64,000 nucleotides of DNA. It comes from Sialis fuliginosa. Taxonomy: Eukaryota; Arthropoda; Insecta; Megaloptera; Sialidae. The stretch spans positions 33,327,001 to 33,391,000 of the forward strand of contig OY540813.1 of the NCBI GenBank assembly GCA_961205875.1, in the 5' to 3' direction. The notes under the pieces are model-generated. The model was not told the origin of the DNA and ran no database searches. It saw nothing but the letters and a program-made list of their open reading frames with translations. This document shows, piece by piece, positions 22,700 to 34,521 of this stretch. The position numbers and the translations under genes are program-made. Positions within the stretch are counted from its first letter, which is position 1. Each line of letters opens with the position of its first letter.

Positions 22700-23480
22700 G
22701 TAAGTAATAATTAATTATTCATTTTAAAATCATCTGTGTACACGTTTCCAGTAAACAGTTTAGTTTGAAACCTCGTGCTGTAGACTTTGTTTAAAGGTAA
22801 ACTTGGTCCATGGAGACAACATATATGTAGCAGGTTGTCTCTAGTTTATGCACTTGATGTTGTCTATTCAATACTCCATTGTTTGTCTCCATTCATTCTT
22901 CGCTCTAATTCTCGATAGATTTGTTATTGACAATACATTTTCCCTTACTATTAATACGGCCATTGTTTCGCCAGATGAATGATAAATACGTCTATGGTAC
23001 ATAGCTATTAGGTTGTGTAAAAAAAATATTTTGCTCTCGTTACTAGATACGTTAGTTTTGACTTAAAATAAATCCTCGCCGAAGTAGTTCAGAGGTGCCG
23101 CACGCTCTGATAACGAGATTTAAATGCAAATATGTATATCGTGACTGAAGGGCTAAAATCAAAAGGTCATTTAACATTTTTGTTACATTTTAGGAGACCT
23201 ATCTAATGACATCTTATTTAATGGATTAAGTGAGTTTTTTTTAATATACTTTTTTTTACAGTGTATCAAAATAATTTTTTTTCATGATTCTTATCATTTC
23301 TGTTTTCGGGTTATCAGTCTTCGTTCGTATACCAAATTTCATCTTAATCGATAAAAAAAATTTGAGGATGGACATTTGGACATGGTTCCTAGTTTTCTAC
23401 GAAACCCTAAAAATGAATGTTCGTTTATAGACTCGGGAATTACTGAACCGATTTCAATGCGGTTTTCACCAATAGTTAAT
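22700..23480. repeat. Unassigned plus repeat copy
   Basis: 23095-23235 is the reverse complement of 11233-11360 (GAGACCTATCTAATGACATC and neighbours). 23405-23470 resembles the 5' part of a Helitron-like repeat (AATGAATGTTCG, CTGAACCGATTTCAATG). The rest is not recognised. Confidence 0.45.
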
Positions 23481-24060
23481 TTTTACTTTCTTATACCATG
23501 TATACGAAATATACAATAGTATAAGTATAGTCAAACCGATATTTTTCGAAATCCGGATTTTGATGGAATTATCCATTTTGACTATTTTTGCCATGATGTT
23601 TGTGTGACCATCTGTATGTCCGTCAGACCGTAAGCGCTGTAGGTAACTCAAATACGACAAATCGTAAAAGGGTGAAATTTTATATTTAAAAATAATTTTT
23701 GTCTGGGAAGAAAACGTCCTAATTTTGATACGGATGTTTACCTACATCGATTTTTGAATTTTTCGAATTACTTTGAAACAGTGCAAAATAGAGAAAAATG
23801 GCCAAGATAGAAATTGTGGGTAATATTAATATCTATAACTTTTGTTCTATCTATTCATTTAAAAAAAATAATAAAATTTTGAAAAAAAAATTTATTATCG
23901 TTTAAATGGTTCATAACATGGAAGAAATATCTGCCATGAGTGTCATGGGACTTTCTTATACGTATAACAGAGATTGAACAGTGTGCGTGTTTGCCATAGG
24001 TAGGTACCATGAGGCTTTCTTATACGTAATACTGAGAGTGAACAGTGCGGATGAGTTTAA
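23480..24060 (+). repeat. Dispersed repeat, family X
   Basis: It shares with 38120-38620 (inverted there) the segments TACCATGTATACGAAATATA, CGAAATCCGGATTTTGA and CTTTCTTATACGTA. The latter also appears next to R1 at 8518-8535. It is non-coding. Confidence 0.5.
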
Positions 24061-24095
24061 ATAATTATTAAAAAAATTATTTCTGGCTAAATCAT

Positions 24096-26729
24096 ATAAG
24101 GTAACGGCACCGGTCTTGGCAAGCACCCCAGTAATGGCAAATGTTTAATTAAATGTCCTGAATTTGAAATATGTGATGATATTTGATTATAATCATTTCT
24201 GAATATTAATCTATGTATATTTAACTGTCCTACAGCGTGATTTGATGACAATCGGCCAATAGGTGTCAAAATGGTGGACATTTAAACATCGCGGATCAGT
24301 CGAAATTTACGTAGTGTGTATTTTCTTATGTAAATGATTAGTGGAGCGAGTTTGATTATTAGTGATTTTTATGCTGCTTAAATTTTTTTTTTAAGTGAAA
24401 TTAATATGTTTCATTCTTGAACATATCTTAAAGATAAGGTCACCACTAAATTTAATTTTATTGTTCTAGGAGGGGTTTTGTGTTCAATAACCATTACTGG
24501 GTATTCATTTTTCACTAATACCCAGTAGTGGCAGCGATGTTTTCAAATGTAGTTTTCATTACTAGGTGTGAAAAATGTTAAGCAAGCGGGTTGAAATTAT
24601 TAATATATAGTGAATTATAATTATAAAGATAAATTTGCAATTAACATATTCAAATTAGGTCAGGTAAGTATTAAGGAAAATTTACGATTGATATTATTTT
24701 ATGCAAAAATATATAAAAACATAAAGTCATGTTTTTTTGAATTGTTTAATGTACAAAAAAATATTGAATAATTAAGGCAGATCCGTATTAAGGAAGTAAT
24801 TTAAATAATATTTTCTAAAAAACTATATTCTATAGTTATAAGGTAAAAAAATAGTTGTTATATTGACAGTATTTGAATAAATTATAATATTGAAAATTTA
24901 GAGCAGGCCTGTATTAACGAAAATTTATAATATTTTATATTTAAAATATACAAAAATTTAAAGAAAAACTTAGACAGTTATGTTGATATAATTTAAATAA
25001 AATATAGAACTGTGCAGTTTAGGCAGGCCTGTATTAACGAAAATTTACAAATGATTTTTATCGTAAAAAATACAAAAAAAGAAAAATGAATGATAGTTAT
25101 GTTGGACGTCCCCGCTTCGCTCGCGTTATATAATTTTTTATACTTATTAACAGTAGAAATAATATTATTTTAAGATAAATATTGAAATATAATTTTTTTT
25201 TATATTTTTTGCTTTTGATTCATTATAAGATACTGGCATAACATATGTGATGTGAATTCATCATCAGAAGAAAGTGTGGTTAACATAAAGACGACTGTTA
25301 ATTAACTTGCTTACTATAAATTTATAATTTCTAAATTTTTATAATTTTATTGTTAGTTAAATACTTGCTTATTATTTGTGATTTATAATTTGTTAATTAA
25401 AAAAAAAAATTATTGTGTAACTATCACACATGTGTTTTACTAAAGCATCTGCACAAATTATATTAGATAATATTAATTGTATATTTTTCTTAATACGCCT
25501 CTGACTCAAAAATCACAATATAACAACTGCAGATGGTAAACATGTTCATGTTTATATTATAATTTTTATGAAAAAGTATTTATTATAAATTTTTCTTAAT
25601 ACGTGCCTGACTAAAATATTAATATACACATTTTTGGTTTAACTACATCAATGCTATAACGGTTTCATTTTTATACAATTTTTATTAGAAAATATTAATT
25701 ATAAATTCTTTTTAATACGTGCCTGGCTTAAATATACAATATGCATTATTGGTTTAGTTACATCAAAGTCATAACTACCATTACTTAATATTTTTATTTT
25801 TATAGAATTTTTATCAGAAAATTTTCTAATTATAAATTGTTCTTAATACGTAGCTGACTAAAATATTCATATATACATTTTCAGTTTAACTACATCAATG
25901 TCATAACTGTCATTGCTTAATTGTTTCATTTTTATATAGTTTTTATTGGAAAATATTAATTACGAATTCTTCTTAATACGTACCTGACTAAAATATTCAT
26001 ATATACATTTTCGTATTAACTACATTAATTCCATAACTTATTACTAAATGGTTTCGTTTTATACAGTTTTTATTGGAAAAATTAATTTTTAATTCTATTT
26101 AATACGTGCCTGGCTTAAATATTCAATATACATTATAAGTTTAATTACATAGATATAACAACTTCCATTGGTTAACATTTTAATTTTTAAACAAATTTTA
26201 TGAGAAAATACTAATTGTAAATTCTTCTTAATACGTGCCTGGCTTAAATATTCAATAACATTATCGGTTTAATTACATCGATATCAAAAGTTCCATTGCT
26301 TACTATTTAATTACTTATGATTTATTATTAAATATTAACTATAAATTTTACTTAATACGACCCTGCTCTAATTAAAAATGTAATCTATTTACTTATTTAT
26401 TTATTGTATGACATTTCATGATATTTACCTTTAGTTTAAAAAAAAAATTTTTATAACAAAGTACTAGAAATATCATTTTGCCATCACTGGGTTGCCATAA
26501 CTGGTTTTACCTCTGCCACTACTGGAGAAAAAACATGATCAAAATAAAAGGCTATAATTTAAAGAAAAAAACTATATTTGCGGATTTTGGTAATGAAATT
26601 GATTAAATAAAGAGTTACTTGTTTTATTAGTAACATGAGTTCATGAAAATTACAAAAAACAAGCTCATTAATCAAAAAATACTGAAAACTTGCTCTTATA
26701 GTGGCCACCACTGGTGCCTTTACCTTATG
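24096..26729. mobile_element. Foldback element with tandem-repeat arms, 2.6 kb
   Basis: The termini are ATAAGGTAACGGCACCGGTC and, inverted, ATAAGGTAAAGGCACCAGTG. The left arm has about four units carrying CCTGTATTAACGAAAATT-like words (24667, 24784, 24910, 25031). The right arm has eight inverted units carrying TTAATACGTGCCTG (25491, 25597, 25713, 25844, 25974, 26100, 26229, 26353; spacing 106-131 bp). The word CCCAGTAATGGCA recurs near both ends (24123, 24493 inverted, 24524, 26480 inverted). No transposase frame and no clear target duplication were found. A second, broken copy lies at 18160-18202 plus 20281-20745. Confidence 0.7.
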
Positions 26730-26892
26730 TTGGAAAAAATGTATAGGGAATAGTAAATTATAAATGATCATATAGGTACTCGACATTTTTATTATTTAAA
26801 AAATAGTTCGAAAATTCAAAAATTGACGAGTAAACATCCGTTTTCGGTTAAAACGTTCAAAAAATTCATTTGATACAAAGGTAATGTAGAGG

Positions 26893-27065
26893 ATCTCGGC
26901 TTCTGGGTGTAAGCCGCGTCGGTTTGGTTGGCTCTTCTAAAAGTGCATGCACTTTTAGAAGAGCTCTGAAGATGTCCACTGCAATGTGTGGCGAAACGAC
27001 CAAACCGACGCTGCTTACACCCAGAAGCCAAGATCCATATCAAGATCACCGCGGAAGCCTCAAGA
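26893..27065. repeat. Penelope-like inverted repeat, copy 3
   Basis: This copy has both arms: the reverse unit GGCTTCTGGGTGTAAGCCGC, a palindromic centre AAAAGTGCATGCACTTTT, then the direct unit CTGAAGATGTCCACTGCAAT, GGCGAAACGACC, GCTTACACCCAGAAGCC and ACCGCGGAAGCCTCAAGA. The short frames on both strands are repeat shadows. Confidence 0.65.
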
Positions 27066-27394
27066 CAAGTAATGTAGAGAATAATATTATCTATACTTTA
27101 TGTGGTAGATATTTTTTTTATGTTCGTGGATATTAATATTTTATGAAAACTTAGATTTAACATCAAAATCTTTATCAAGTCGTGTTTAAAAAAAATCTAT
27201 TAATATTTCACTTCAATTAATTAAATATTTTGTAATATATTGATTGAAAATTGAAATATATAACAACATTTCACTTCCAAGAAAGGTAAAATGTTCGAAG
27301 TTAATTATTATTGTTACTAACCTTTTTTATTTTTTCTCATACATATTCACAAACGGGACCTGGTGTTTCTTGGGAATGTAATTTTACACGATTT
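27066..27394. other. AT-rich stretch, nothing recognised
   Basis: No feature is seen. Confidence 0.5.
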
Positions 27395-27592
27395 TCTCAT
27401 TAACTACTGAACAGATTTTATTCAGGCTTTCACTAATGGATAGGTTAGGTTTAGGTGTATAATTTGTGTAAATTTTATGAACTCGGAAAAAAACAATTCG
27501 CGGTGACCTGTGTTGTGGGCATGTTGAATATTTTTGTTCGTTATGATTTTGTGGATATTAATCCTGCTAAAACCTGGTCCAATGCGCCATTT
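27395..27592 (+). mobile_element. Helitron-like element, degraded copy
   Basis: It has CGATTTTCTCATTAACTACT and AATGGATAGG-type segments, and a decayed 3' end (CCTGCTAAAACCTGGTCCAA) without an intact CTAG. Same family as 16016-16276. Confidence 0.45.
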
Positions 27593-28094
27593 ATTTATAA
27601 ATTATTCCCAAAGTAGATTTTATAGACAATATTATTATAAAACTATATGTATTCTAATTCTAAGTGTGTATAAAATACTATATAACATTTATACATATAT
27701 TATAAAGTGATATCCGTTTCAAAATAAATATATACAAAACCTTTTCCATTTGGCTGTTATTTTTACAAAAACCACACAAACAAGTAAAAGAAAGATTATA
27801 ATACCTAAAAAATTATCCTTTTGAACCGGCTTTGCAAAAGGGTTAATCCTTTCAAAGTATTCTGTGTAGATTTGTCAGAAGTGTATCCGTTACGTACAAA
27901 CTCAACTCTTTTTATCTCTCACCCACTCTTTGTTTACATATAAAACATGAAGTACCTAAACAATCAAAATTGTTATTTCAGTAAATGTATCTGGACGAAT
28001 GCCGTCACGAGATTGGCTTCAAACCGAGACGATATTGTTTGAATTTCACTGAGACGAGACCGAGACGATATCAATTTTATTTAGAAGTAGCGTC
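27593..28094. other. AT-rich stretch with GAGACGAGAC-word patch
   Basis: 28008-28080 holds several GAGACGA words (ACCGAGACGATATTG, GACGAGACCGAGACG). Nothing else is recognised. Confidence 0.45.
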
Positions 28095-28202
28095 CAAAGT
28101 CTCTGAAGATGTCCACTACAATGTGTGACGAAACGTTAGCCGACCAAACCGACGCGGCTTACACCCAGAAGCCAAGATCCATATCAAGACCACCGCGGAA
28201 GA
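28095..28202 (+). repeat. Penelope-like repeat, copy 4 (direct arm only)
   Basis: It contains CTGAAGATGTCCACTACAAT, GACGAAACGTTAGCCGACC, GCTTACACCCAGAAGCC and ACCGCGGAAG. The reverse arm is absent. Confidence 0.6.
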
Positions 28203-28349
28203 CTAGTATTCTATATACATACAGTGCCTTCCAAAAGTTCCGGGCCACCTAAATAACTCTTTAAAGATTTGAAATATAGGATTGAAATGTATAGAGATAC
28301 AATGTCTATTATTTAACAACAAAAACATCCACCTACCCTCGGGTGGCGG

Positions 28350-29233
28350 GGGGATGGGGATCTAAGAAATCTTAAATGGTAGATTGGGTTGAGTGAGAAC
28401 TCGTTCGAAAGGGCTTTCCAAAACAAAAACAACGCAGGGTCGCCGAGATCTCTACGATTTTTTTCGAAGTGTTATGATCATTTGAACATTTCTATTGAAA
28501 TTAGGTTAATTAAATGCATTGCAATGTACTAAAATTTAAAAAAAAAAACACAACAGTAAAATATTCGTAAAAGGGGCTGTAAAAGTTTGTATGGAAAAAA
28601 ATATTTTTTTGGTCGGATTTACTTGAAACTTAAAATGAATAAATACTGTACAATACAAATAATGAAACACGTATTTCAGCATTTTCGAAAATTTAAGCCC
28701 TAAGAGATGAAGGGGGGGGGGGCGGGGGTATTGGTGAATTTTTTTTTTAATTTTGATTATACCTAACGGTTTATGATATGGTAAATTCGGACAAAATAAT
28801 ATTCAATTAAAATAAAAATTTCGACATTCATCCCCTAATAGCGTAAGAGAGGGTCGAAGGTGGATTTTTTGATATGTTTATCTGCTTTCATTATAATGTT
28901 AAATTCGGGCAAAATAGTCTTCTATTAAAATAAAATTTCGACATTCAAAAATGAATAAAAAAAAGAAAATAATAATTCAATATCTCATCCCCTGTCACGT
29001 ATAGAGGGTTGTACTTTATTTCATTCGATCCGGCGGGAAAAAATACTTCAGGCTAGGGGGATTTTGTGGGGAAAAACAACCCTAATCTTGCATAGGAGCC
29101 GAGATATTTTCGATTTTGTATATATGATAAAAAGCAACAAACAAAAATTATATTTCATCTCTTGTTTTAAAATATTATTATTATTATATAAAAAATTATG
29201 CAATGCGGGCGAAGCCGCGGGCAGGTCCGCTAA
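28350..29233 (+). mobile_element. Helitron-like element, 3' part
   Basis: It shares GATCCGGCGGGAAAAAATAC, AAAAACAACCCTAATCTTGC and CATAGGAGCCGAGATATTT with the Helitron-like repeat at 18203-20280. It ends GCGGGCGAAGCCGCGGGCAG with a short hairpin, then CTAA (29230-29233) before T. The 5' border is approximate. A run of ten G lies near 28707. Confidence 0.55.
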
Positions 29234-30014
29234 TTATATATGTATTTAAACATTTATGATTTTAGACGGCGCGATTTGGGGTTGGGGCGTGAAGTATCCA
29301 GGGGCAAAACCTCTAGTTTTAAATAAACGTATTTACTGTCGATTAAATAATTTTCTATTTTCCTGCAATAACTTTTTGTGACATTGTGTTAACTAAATTA
29401 TTATCGATTTGGTATGTATATTAAAAAGTTTATATTTTATTTACAAATACTTTTTTTACAAAGACTGTATATATGAAGTATATATATGTATATATGAAGA
29501 GAAAGAGAAAGATATGCAGTAGAGAAATAAATATCAGTGTAAATCTCACAATTCATTTATGTTCTTTTTGACAAATACTTTATCTGTCTTCACTCATTAC
29601 GCACTCGGCTACATTCGCCTGTTATTATACGCTTTTTAAAGTGTACACATTGAACAAACTCTCGCGCGACAATTTATCATAACAATATATGTATATGTTT
29701 GTTGTACAGAGCTTTATACACCATTGTTATGTATATAAATTTCAAGAACGTTATACATTATTTACAGTTTGTCTGGTTTTATTTACCGGATGGCCATAAT
29801 TCGATCCGTTTGTATGAATTTATGTTAATTTTTAATATTGAATGAATATACGTGCTTGAAAAATGTACAAAATGCAAGTGTAATATATCCCTGGAATCAG
29901 AGCCGACCTTAGTGACATTTTTTTTCTGACTTCCTCCCCTCGGGACGATCAGTTCATCAAGTCAATCATAAAAATACATTTTTTAACTCTAATAATTTAT
30001 TCAATTAAAATTAA
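29234..30014. other. AT-rich stretch, nothing recognised
   Basis: No credible frames or termini; short TATATG/GAGAAA microrepeats near 29470-29510. Confidence 0.5.
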
Positions 30015-30391
30015 AAATAACGTCTATGTAGTATTTTAGGCCAGATACTGGGTGAGCATTTCAGAAACTTGATATAACACGCAGAGTTCAGTTTCGCGCG
30101 CTAGTGTAAATTTAAAATCAGTATATCTCGACACTCACAAGCACAAGTAACACTACTCATGCAAGTGCCACTCGCCGATATTTTTGAAACTTTGCAAACA
30201 CGCAGTACCTACATCGAAAAACATTAAACACTTGTTTTTTTTTGCTAACAAGGCGTTTTGAGGTTAGAAAACGTATTCGACGTATTTAACACAGTGCTAA
30301 CTAGCGCTTCATTCTCTCACAGCTTTAACGACATTTCTCTATCATTTTTTGAAGTTATACATCTTTAGGGACGTTCAGGGTGAAATTTAAG
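30015..30391 (-). repeat. Family Y copy
   Basis: 30020-30190 is the reverse complement of about 1380-1500 (TAGTATTTTAGGCCAGATAC, AAAATCAGTATATCTCGAC). The remainder to 30391 is unassigned. Confidence 0.5.
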
Positions 30392-30404
30392 TAATGCAAC
30401 ACCT

Positions 30405-31796
30405 GTGTGAAGTTAGCCCCCCTTTTGTTGAAATTCTAATTTTTGAAAGTTGTGCCAAATTGTGCTATACTTGTGCTACATTGTGCCAAAATATTTTCCC
30501 CCTAAAATAAAAACAACACTGGAAAAAACCCAAAAAACGATTTTTTTTAGTAGCCCCCCTTTTTTTGAAATTCAAATTTTTGAAAGTTGTGTAAAATTGT
30601 GCTAGTTGTTCCTAACATTGTGCCAAAACATCAATACTCTAATATAATTTTCCAGCCCCCCAGAACAAAAATACATTTTTCACCAGCCCCCCTTTTGCTG
30701 AATTTCAAAATTTTGAAAGTTGTGCTGAATTGTGCTATACTTGTGCTACATTGTGCTAAAATATTTCCACACTAAAATAAAAACTGCTCTAATAAAACCA
30801 AAAAAACGTTTTTTTTTTAGTGTGAAGTTAGCCCCCCTTTTGTTGAATTTCAAAATTTTGAAAGATGTGCTGAATTGTGCTATACTTGTGCTACATTGTG
30901 CTAAAATATTTCCACTCTAAAATAAAAACTGCTCAAATAAAACCAAAAAAACGTTTTTTTTTAGTGTGAAGTTAGCCCCCCTTTTGTTGAATTTCAAAAT
31001 TTTGAAAGTTGTGCTTAATTGTGCTATATTTGTGCTACATTGTGCTAAAATATTTCCACTCTAAAATAAAAACTGCTCTAATAAAACTAAAAAAACGTTG
31101 TTTTTTTTAGTGTGAAGTTAGCCCCCCTTTTGTTGAATTTCAAAATTTTGAAAGTTGTGCTAAATTGTGCTAAACTTGTGCTACATTGTGCCAAAATATT
31201 TCCCCCCTAAAATAAAAACTGCTCTAATAAAACTAAAAAAACGTTTGGTTTTTTTTGGTGTGAAGTTAGCCCCCGTTTTGTTGAATTTCAAAATTTTGAA
31301 AGTTGTGCTAAATTGTATTATACTTGTGCTACATTGTGCCAAAATATTTCCCCCCTAAAATAAAAAATTCCCTAATAAAACTTAAAAAAACGTTTTTTTT
31401 GGTGGGAAGTTAGCCCCCTTTTTGTTGAATTTCAAAATTTTGAAATATGTGCTAAATTGTGCTATACTTGTGCTACATTGTGCCAAAATAATTCCCCCCT
31501 AAATTAAAAACTGCTCTAATAAAACTAAAAAAACGGTGTTTTTTTAGTGTGAAGCTAGCCCCCCTTTTGTTGAATTTCAAAATTTTGAAAAGTGTGCTGA
31601 ATTGTGCTAAGCTTGTGCTGTATTGTGCCAAAATATTTCCACCCTCAAATACAAATTGCAATAATAAAACTAAAAAAACTTTTTTTTTTATTGTTTTTTT
31701 GTGAAGTTAGCCCCCATTATGTTTAATTTAAGAATTTTGAAAGTTGTGCTCAATTGTGCTAGTTGTTGCTTACGTTGTTCCAAAATATTTCACCCA
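30405..31796 (+). repeat. Left arm: ten tandem units of about 145 bp
   Basis: Units begin with TGTGAAGTTAGCCCCCC or a variant at about 30405, 30541, 30676, 30821, 30965, 31111, 31259, 31403, 31548 and 31700. A unit continues with TTGAATTTCAAAATTTTGAA, GTTGTGCTAAATTGTGCTA, ACTTGTGCTACATTGTGC, AAAATATTTCC and AAAACTGCTCTAATAAAAC. The second and third units from the outside are shortened variants, matched by the same variants in the right arm. A further partial unit lies in the centre at 31955-32010. Confidence 0.88.
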
Positions 31797-32910
31797 TAAA
31801 ATAAAATAAAAATTCGTATCCAAACTGTGTTTATAGATATTGTTGGTGATGTCGATTCGGCGCCAGTCTGACGCCACTATACGAAATTTAATTGTTTGAA
31901 TTTAAAAGCTACAATCACAATTTAACTTCTCAAAAAAAATTTAAATTCATTCATATTCCAAAATATTTCACCCCTCAAACAAAAACTACACTAATAAAAG
32001 TAAAAAAATTCGGTTAAGACATAAATGTGCCGGACCATAACTAGAGGCTCGGGGGCCCCGGGGCAAGAAGTGTCTGAGGCCCCCCAGAATATGCAAAATT
32101 ATTTTAATTTTCCTAATGATAATGAATAAGTGTAAAATTCAAGTTGGTAATAAAAAAAAAATAAAAACAAAACGGGCATTAAAATCAAAATTTGTAATAA
32201 ATGTATCATTTTCAAGTTAGAACCAAATAAAAAAAGTTCAACTCCCCCACGGAGGCCCTGGGAACTGCCCCACTGCCCAGGTGGTAGTTACGGCCCTGTA
32301 TGTGTGTATCTCATAAGAGTACGCACTAGGGGTGGAGTGAAAAAATATTTTTTTCGAATCTTCGAAACACTATATGCGCAAAATTTACATTTGTATATCC
32401 TTAAAACACCTACCAAAGGAAATTGTAATTGGATATCATCCTGAGGTTCCTAAATGATTTTCTTTATTAGAAAAAAACATACATTTTTGGGCATTATATC
32501 TCGGGAACGGGGTAAGATATTTGAATGCGCAATAGTTTAAATTCAAGAAACATTTATTACCTTTAAAATGATATAAACAATCAAACATTTATTATAATTA
32601 ACTGTTTGAAATATGACATCAAAAAAAAAAATTTTTATAAAAAAAAAAACAAAAAAATAAACATTATTTAAAAAATAATGATTAACTATAAAAAAAATTT
32701 ACAATTACATATTACTGGATTGCTCTTTAATATAAATTATTACGCATTCAAATATTTTTCTCCGTTACTGAGATATAACACCTTAATTTCATTAAATTAA
32801 CAGAATTTAGACCATAATATCTCGGTAATGGGGAAAGATATTTGAATGCACAATAATTTAAACTAAAGGGCAATCCAGTGTCTTTAAAATAATATTAAGC
32901 TGTAATTTTT
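31797..32910. other. Asymmetric centre of the foldback element
   Basis: It contains a candidate old hAT insertion (32030-32298). It also holds a local inverted repeat around 32795 (the word ATATTTGAATGC with TATCTCGGTAATGG, 32715-32780 against 32810-32880) and a related direct segment at 32490-32560. No protein frame is present. Confidence 0.6.
32030..32298. mobile_element. Old hAT-like MITE inside the foldback centre
   Basis: The right end, inverted, reads CAGGGCCGTAACTA and the left end CCGGACCATAACTA (11 of 14 match). The flanks TAAATGTG and TATGTGTG match at 6 of 8. Both subterminal parts are rich in GGCCC/GGGCC words. Age-related decay would explain the mismatches. Confidence 0.5.
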
Positions 32911-34305
32911 TGGGTGAAATATTTTGGAACAACGTAAGCAACAACTAGCACAATTGAGCACAACTTTCAAAATTCTTAAATTAAACATAATGGGGGCTAA
33001 CTTCACAAAAAAACAATAAAAAAAAACGTTTTTTTAGTTTTATTATTACAATTTTTATTTGAGGGTGGAAATATTTTGGCACAATGTAGCACAAGCTTAG
33101 CACAATTCAGCACACTTTTCAAAATTTTGAAATTCAACAAAAGGGGGGCTAACTTCACACCAAAAAAACACCGTTTTTTAGTTTTATTAGAGCAGTTTTT
33201 AATTTAGGGGGGAATTATTTTGGCACAATGTAGCACAAGTATAGCACAATTTAGCACATATTTCAAAATTTTGAAATTCAACAAAACGGGGGCTAACTTC
33301 GCACCAAAAAAAAAACAAAACGTTTTTTTAGTTTTATTAGAGCAGTTTTTATTTTAGGGTGGAAATATTTTGGCACAATGTAGCACAAGTATAATACAAT
33401 TTAGCACAACTTTCAAAATTTTGAAATTCAACAAAAGGGGGGCTAACTTCACACTAAAAAAAAAACGTTTTTTTGGTTTTATTAGAGCAGTTTTTATTTT
33501 AGAGTGGAAATATTTTAGCACAATGTAGCACAAATATAGCACAATTCAGCACAACTTTCAAAATTTTGAAATTCAACAAAAGGGGGGCTAACTTCACACT
33601 AAAAAAAAACGTTTTTTTTGTTTTATTAGAGCAGTTTTTATTTTAGTGTGGAAATATTTTAGCACAATGTAGAACAAGTATAGCACAATTCAGCACAACT
33701 TTCAAAATTTTGAAATTCAACAAAAGGGGGGCTAACTTCACACTAAAAAAAAACGTTTTTTTGGTTTTATTAGAGCAGTTTTTATTTTAGAGTGGAAATA
33801 TTTTAGCACAATGTAGCACAAATATAGCACAATTAAGCACAACTTTCAAAATTTTGAAATTCAACAAAAGGGGGGCTAACTTCACACTAAAAAAAAAACA
33901 TTTTTTTGGTTTTATTAGAGCAGTTTTTATTTTAGAGTGGAAATATTTTAGCACAATGTAGCACAAGTATAGCACAATTCAGCACAACTTTCAAAATTTT
34001 GAAATTCAACAAAAGGGGGGCTGGTGAAAAATGTTTTTTTGTTTTGGGGGGCTGGAAAATTATATTAGAGTATTGATGTTTTGGCACAATGTTAGGAACA
34101 ACTAGCACAATTTTGCACAACTTTCAAAAATTTGAATTTCAAAAAAAGGGGGGCTACTAAAAAAAATCGTTTTTTGGGTTTTTCCAGTGTTGTTTTTATT
34201 TTAGGGGGGAAATATTTTGGCACAATGTAGCACAAGTATAGCACAATTTGGCACAACTTTCAAAAATTAGAATTTCAACAAAAGGGGGGCTAACTTCACA
34301 CAGGT
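32911..34305 (-). repeat. Right arm: ten tandem units, inverted
   Basis: It mirrors the left arm unit for unit, with GGGGGGCTAACTTCACA-type unit edges near 32993, 33146, 33290, 33436, 33581, 33726, 33870, 34016, 34147 and 34285. The outermost units of the two arms are almost identical, including their private variant AATTCTAATTTTTGAAAG. Confidence 0.88.
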
Positions 34306-34314
34306 TAATGCAAC

Positions 34315-34521
34315 GGAAATGAAATACGCGAAACAATTTAACAGCATGAAATTAGGTTAGGTATAGATAATAAAGATTTCTGTTATGATAGTCGGTAAAA
34401 CAGGTTTTTACTTTTGCATTTGCACGCTAGATGTCACTACGCCAACGAAGTATAACTTCTAATGCGCGTACACACACACACACTTTTTAAAAATTATTCT
34501 GAAATTGTTTTGTTAGTATTT
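34315..34521. other. Short spacer
   Basis: No feature is seen. Confidence 0.5.

Larger units (their letters stand above)
30401..34305. mobile_element. Large foldback (FB/MULE-like) element, 3.9 kb, perfect 9-bp TSD
   Basis: The termini ACCTGTGTGAAGTTAG and CTAACTTCACACAGGT are perfect inverses. The flanks are TAATGCAAC at 30392-30400 and 34306-34314. The two arms (30401-31796 and 32911-34305) are nearly equal in length and made of ten tandem units each. The central 1.1 kb is not symmetric. Drosophila FB elements are known to have tandemly repeated inverted arms and 9-bp target duplications and are grouped with the Mutator superfamily; I infer a similar class here. There is no transposase frame; the many 62-codon frames are one repeat translated repeatedly. 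Confidence 0.88.

Noticed and set aside
30587..34120. Many 62-63 codon frames of nearly identical sequence (LLLNFKILKVVLNCAILVLHCAK)
   Set aside because: They are translations of the same 145-bp foldback unit on both strands, starting and ending at unit borders; there is no sign of selection on protein.
30401..34305. CRISPR-like regular spacing of repeats
   Set aside because: Units are contiguous tandem repeats of about 145 bp in mirrored arms of a transposable element in a eukaryotic genome; there are no spacers.
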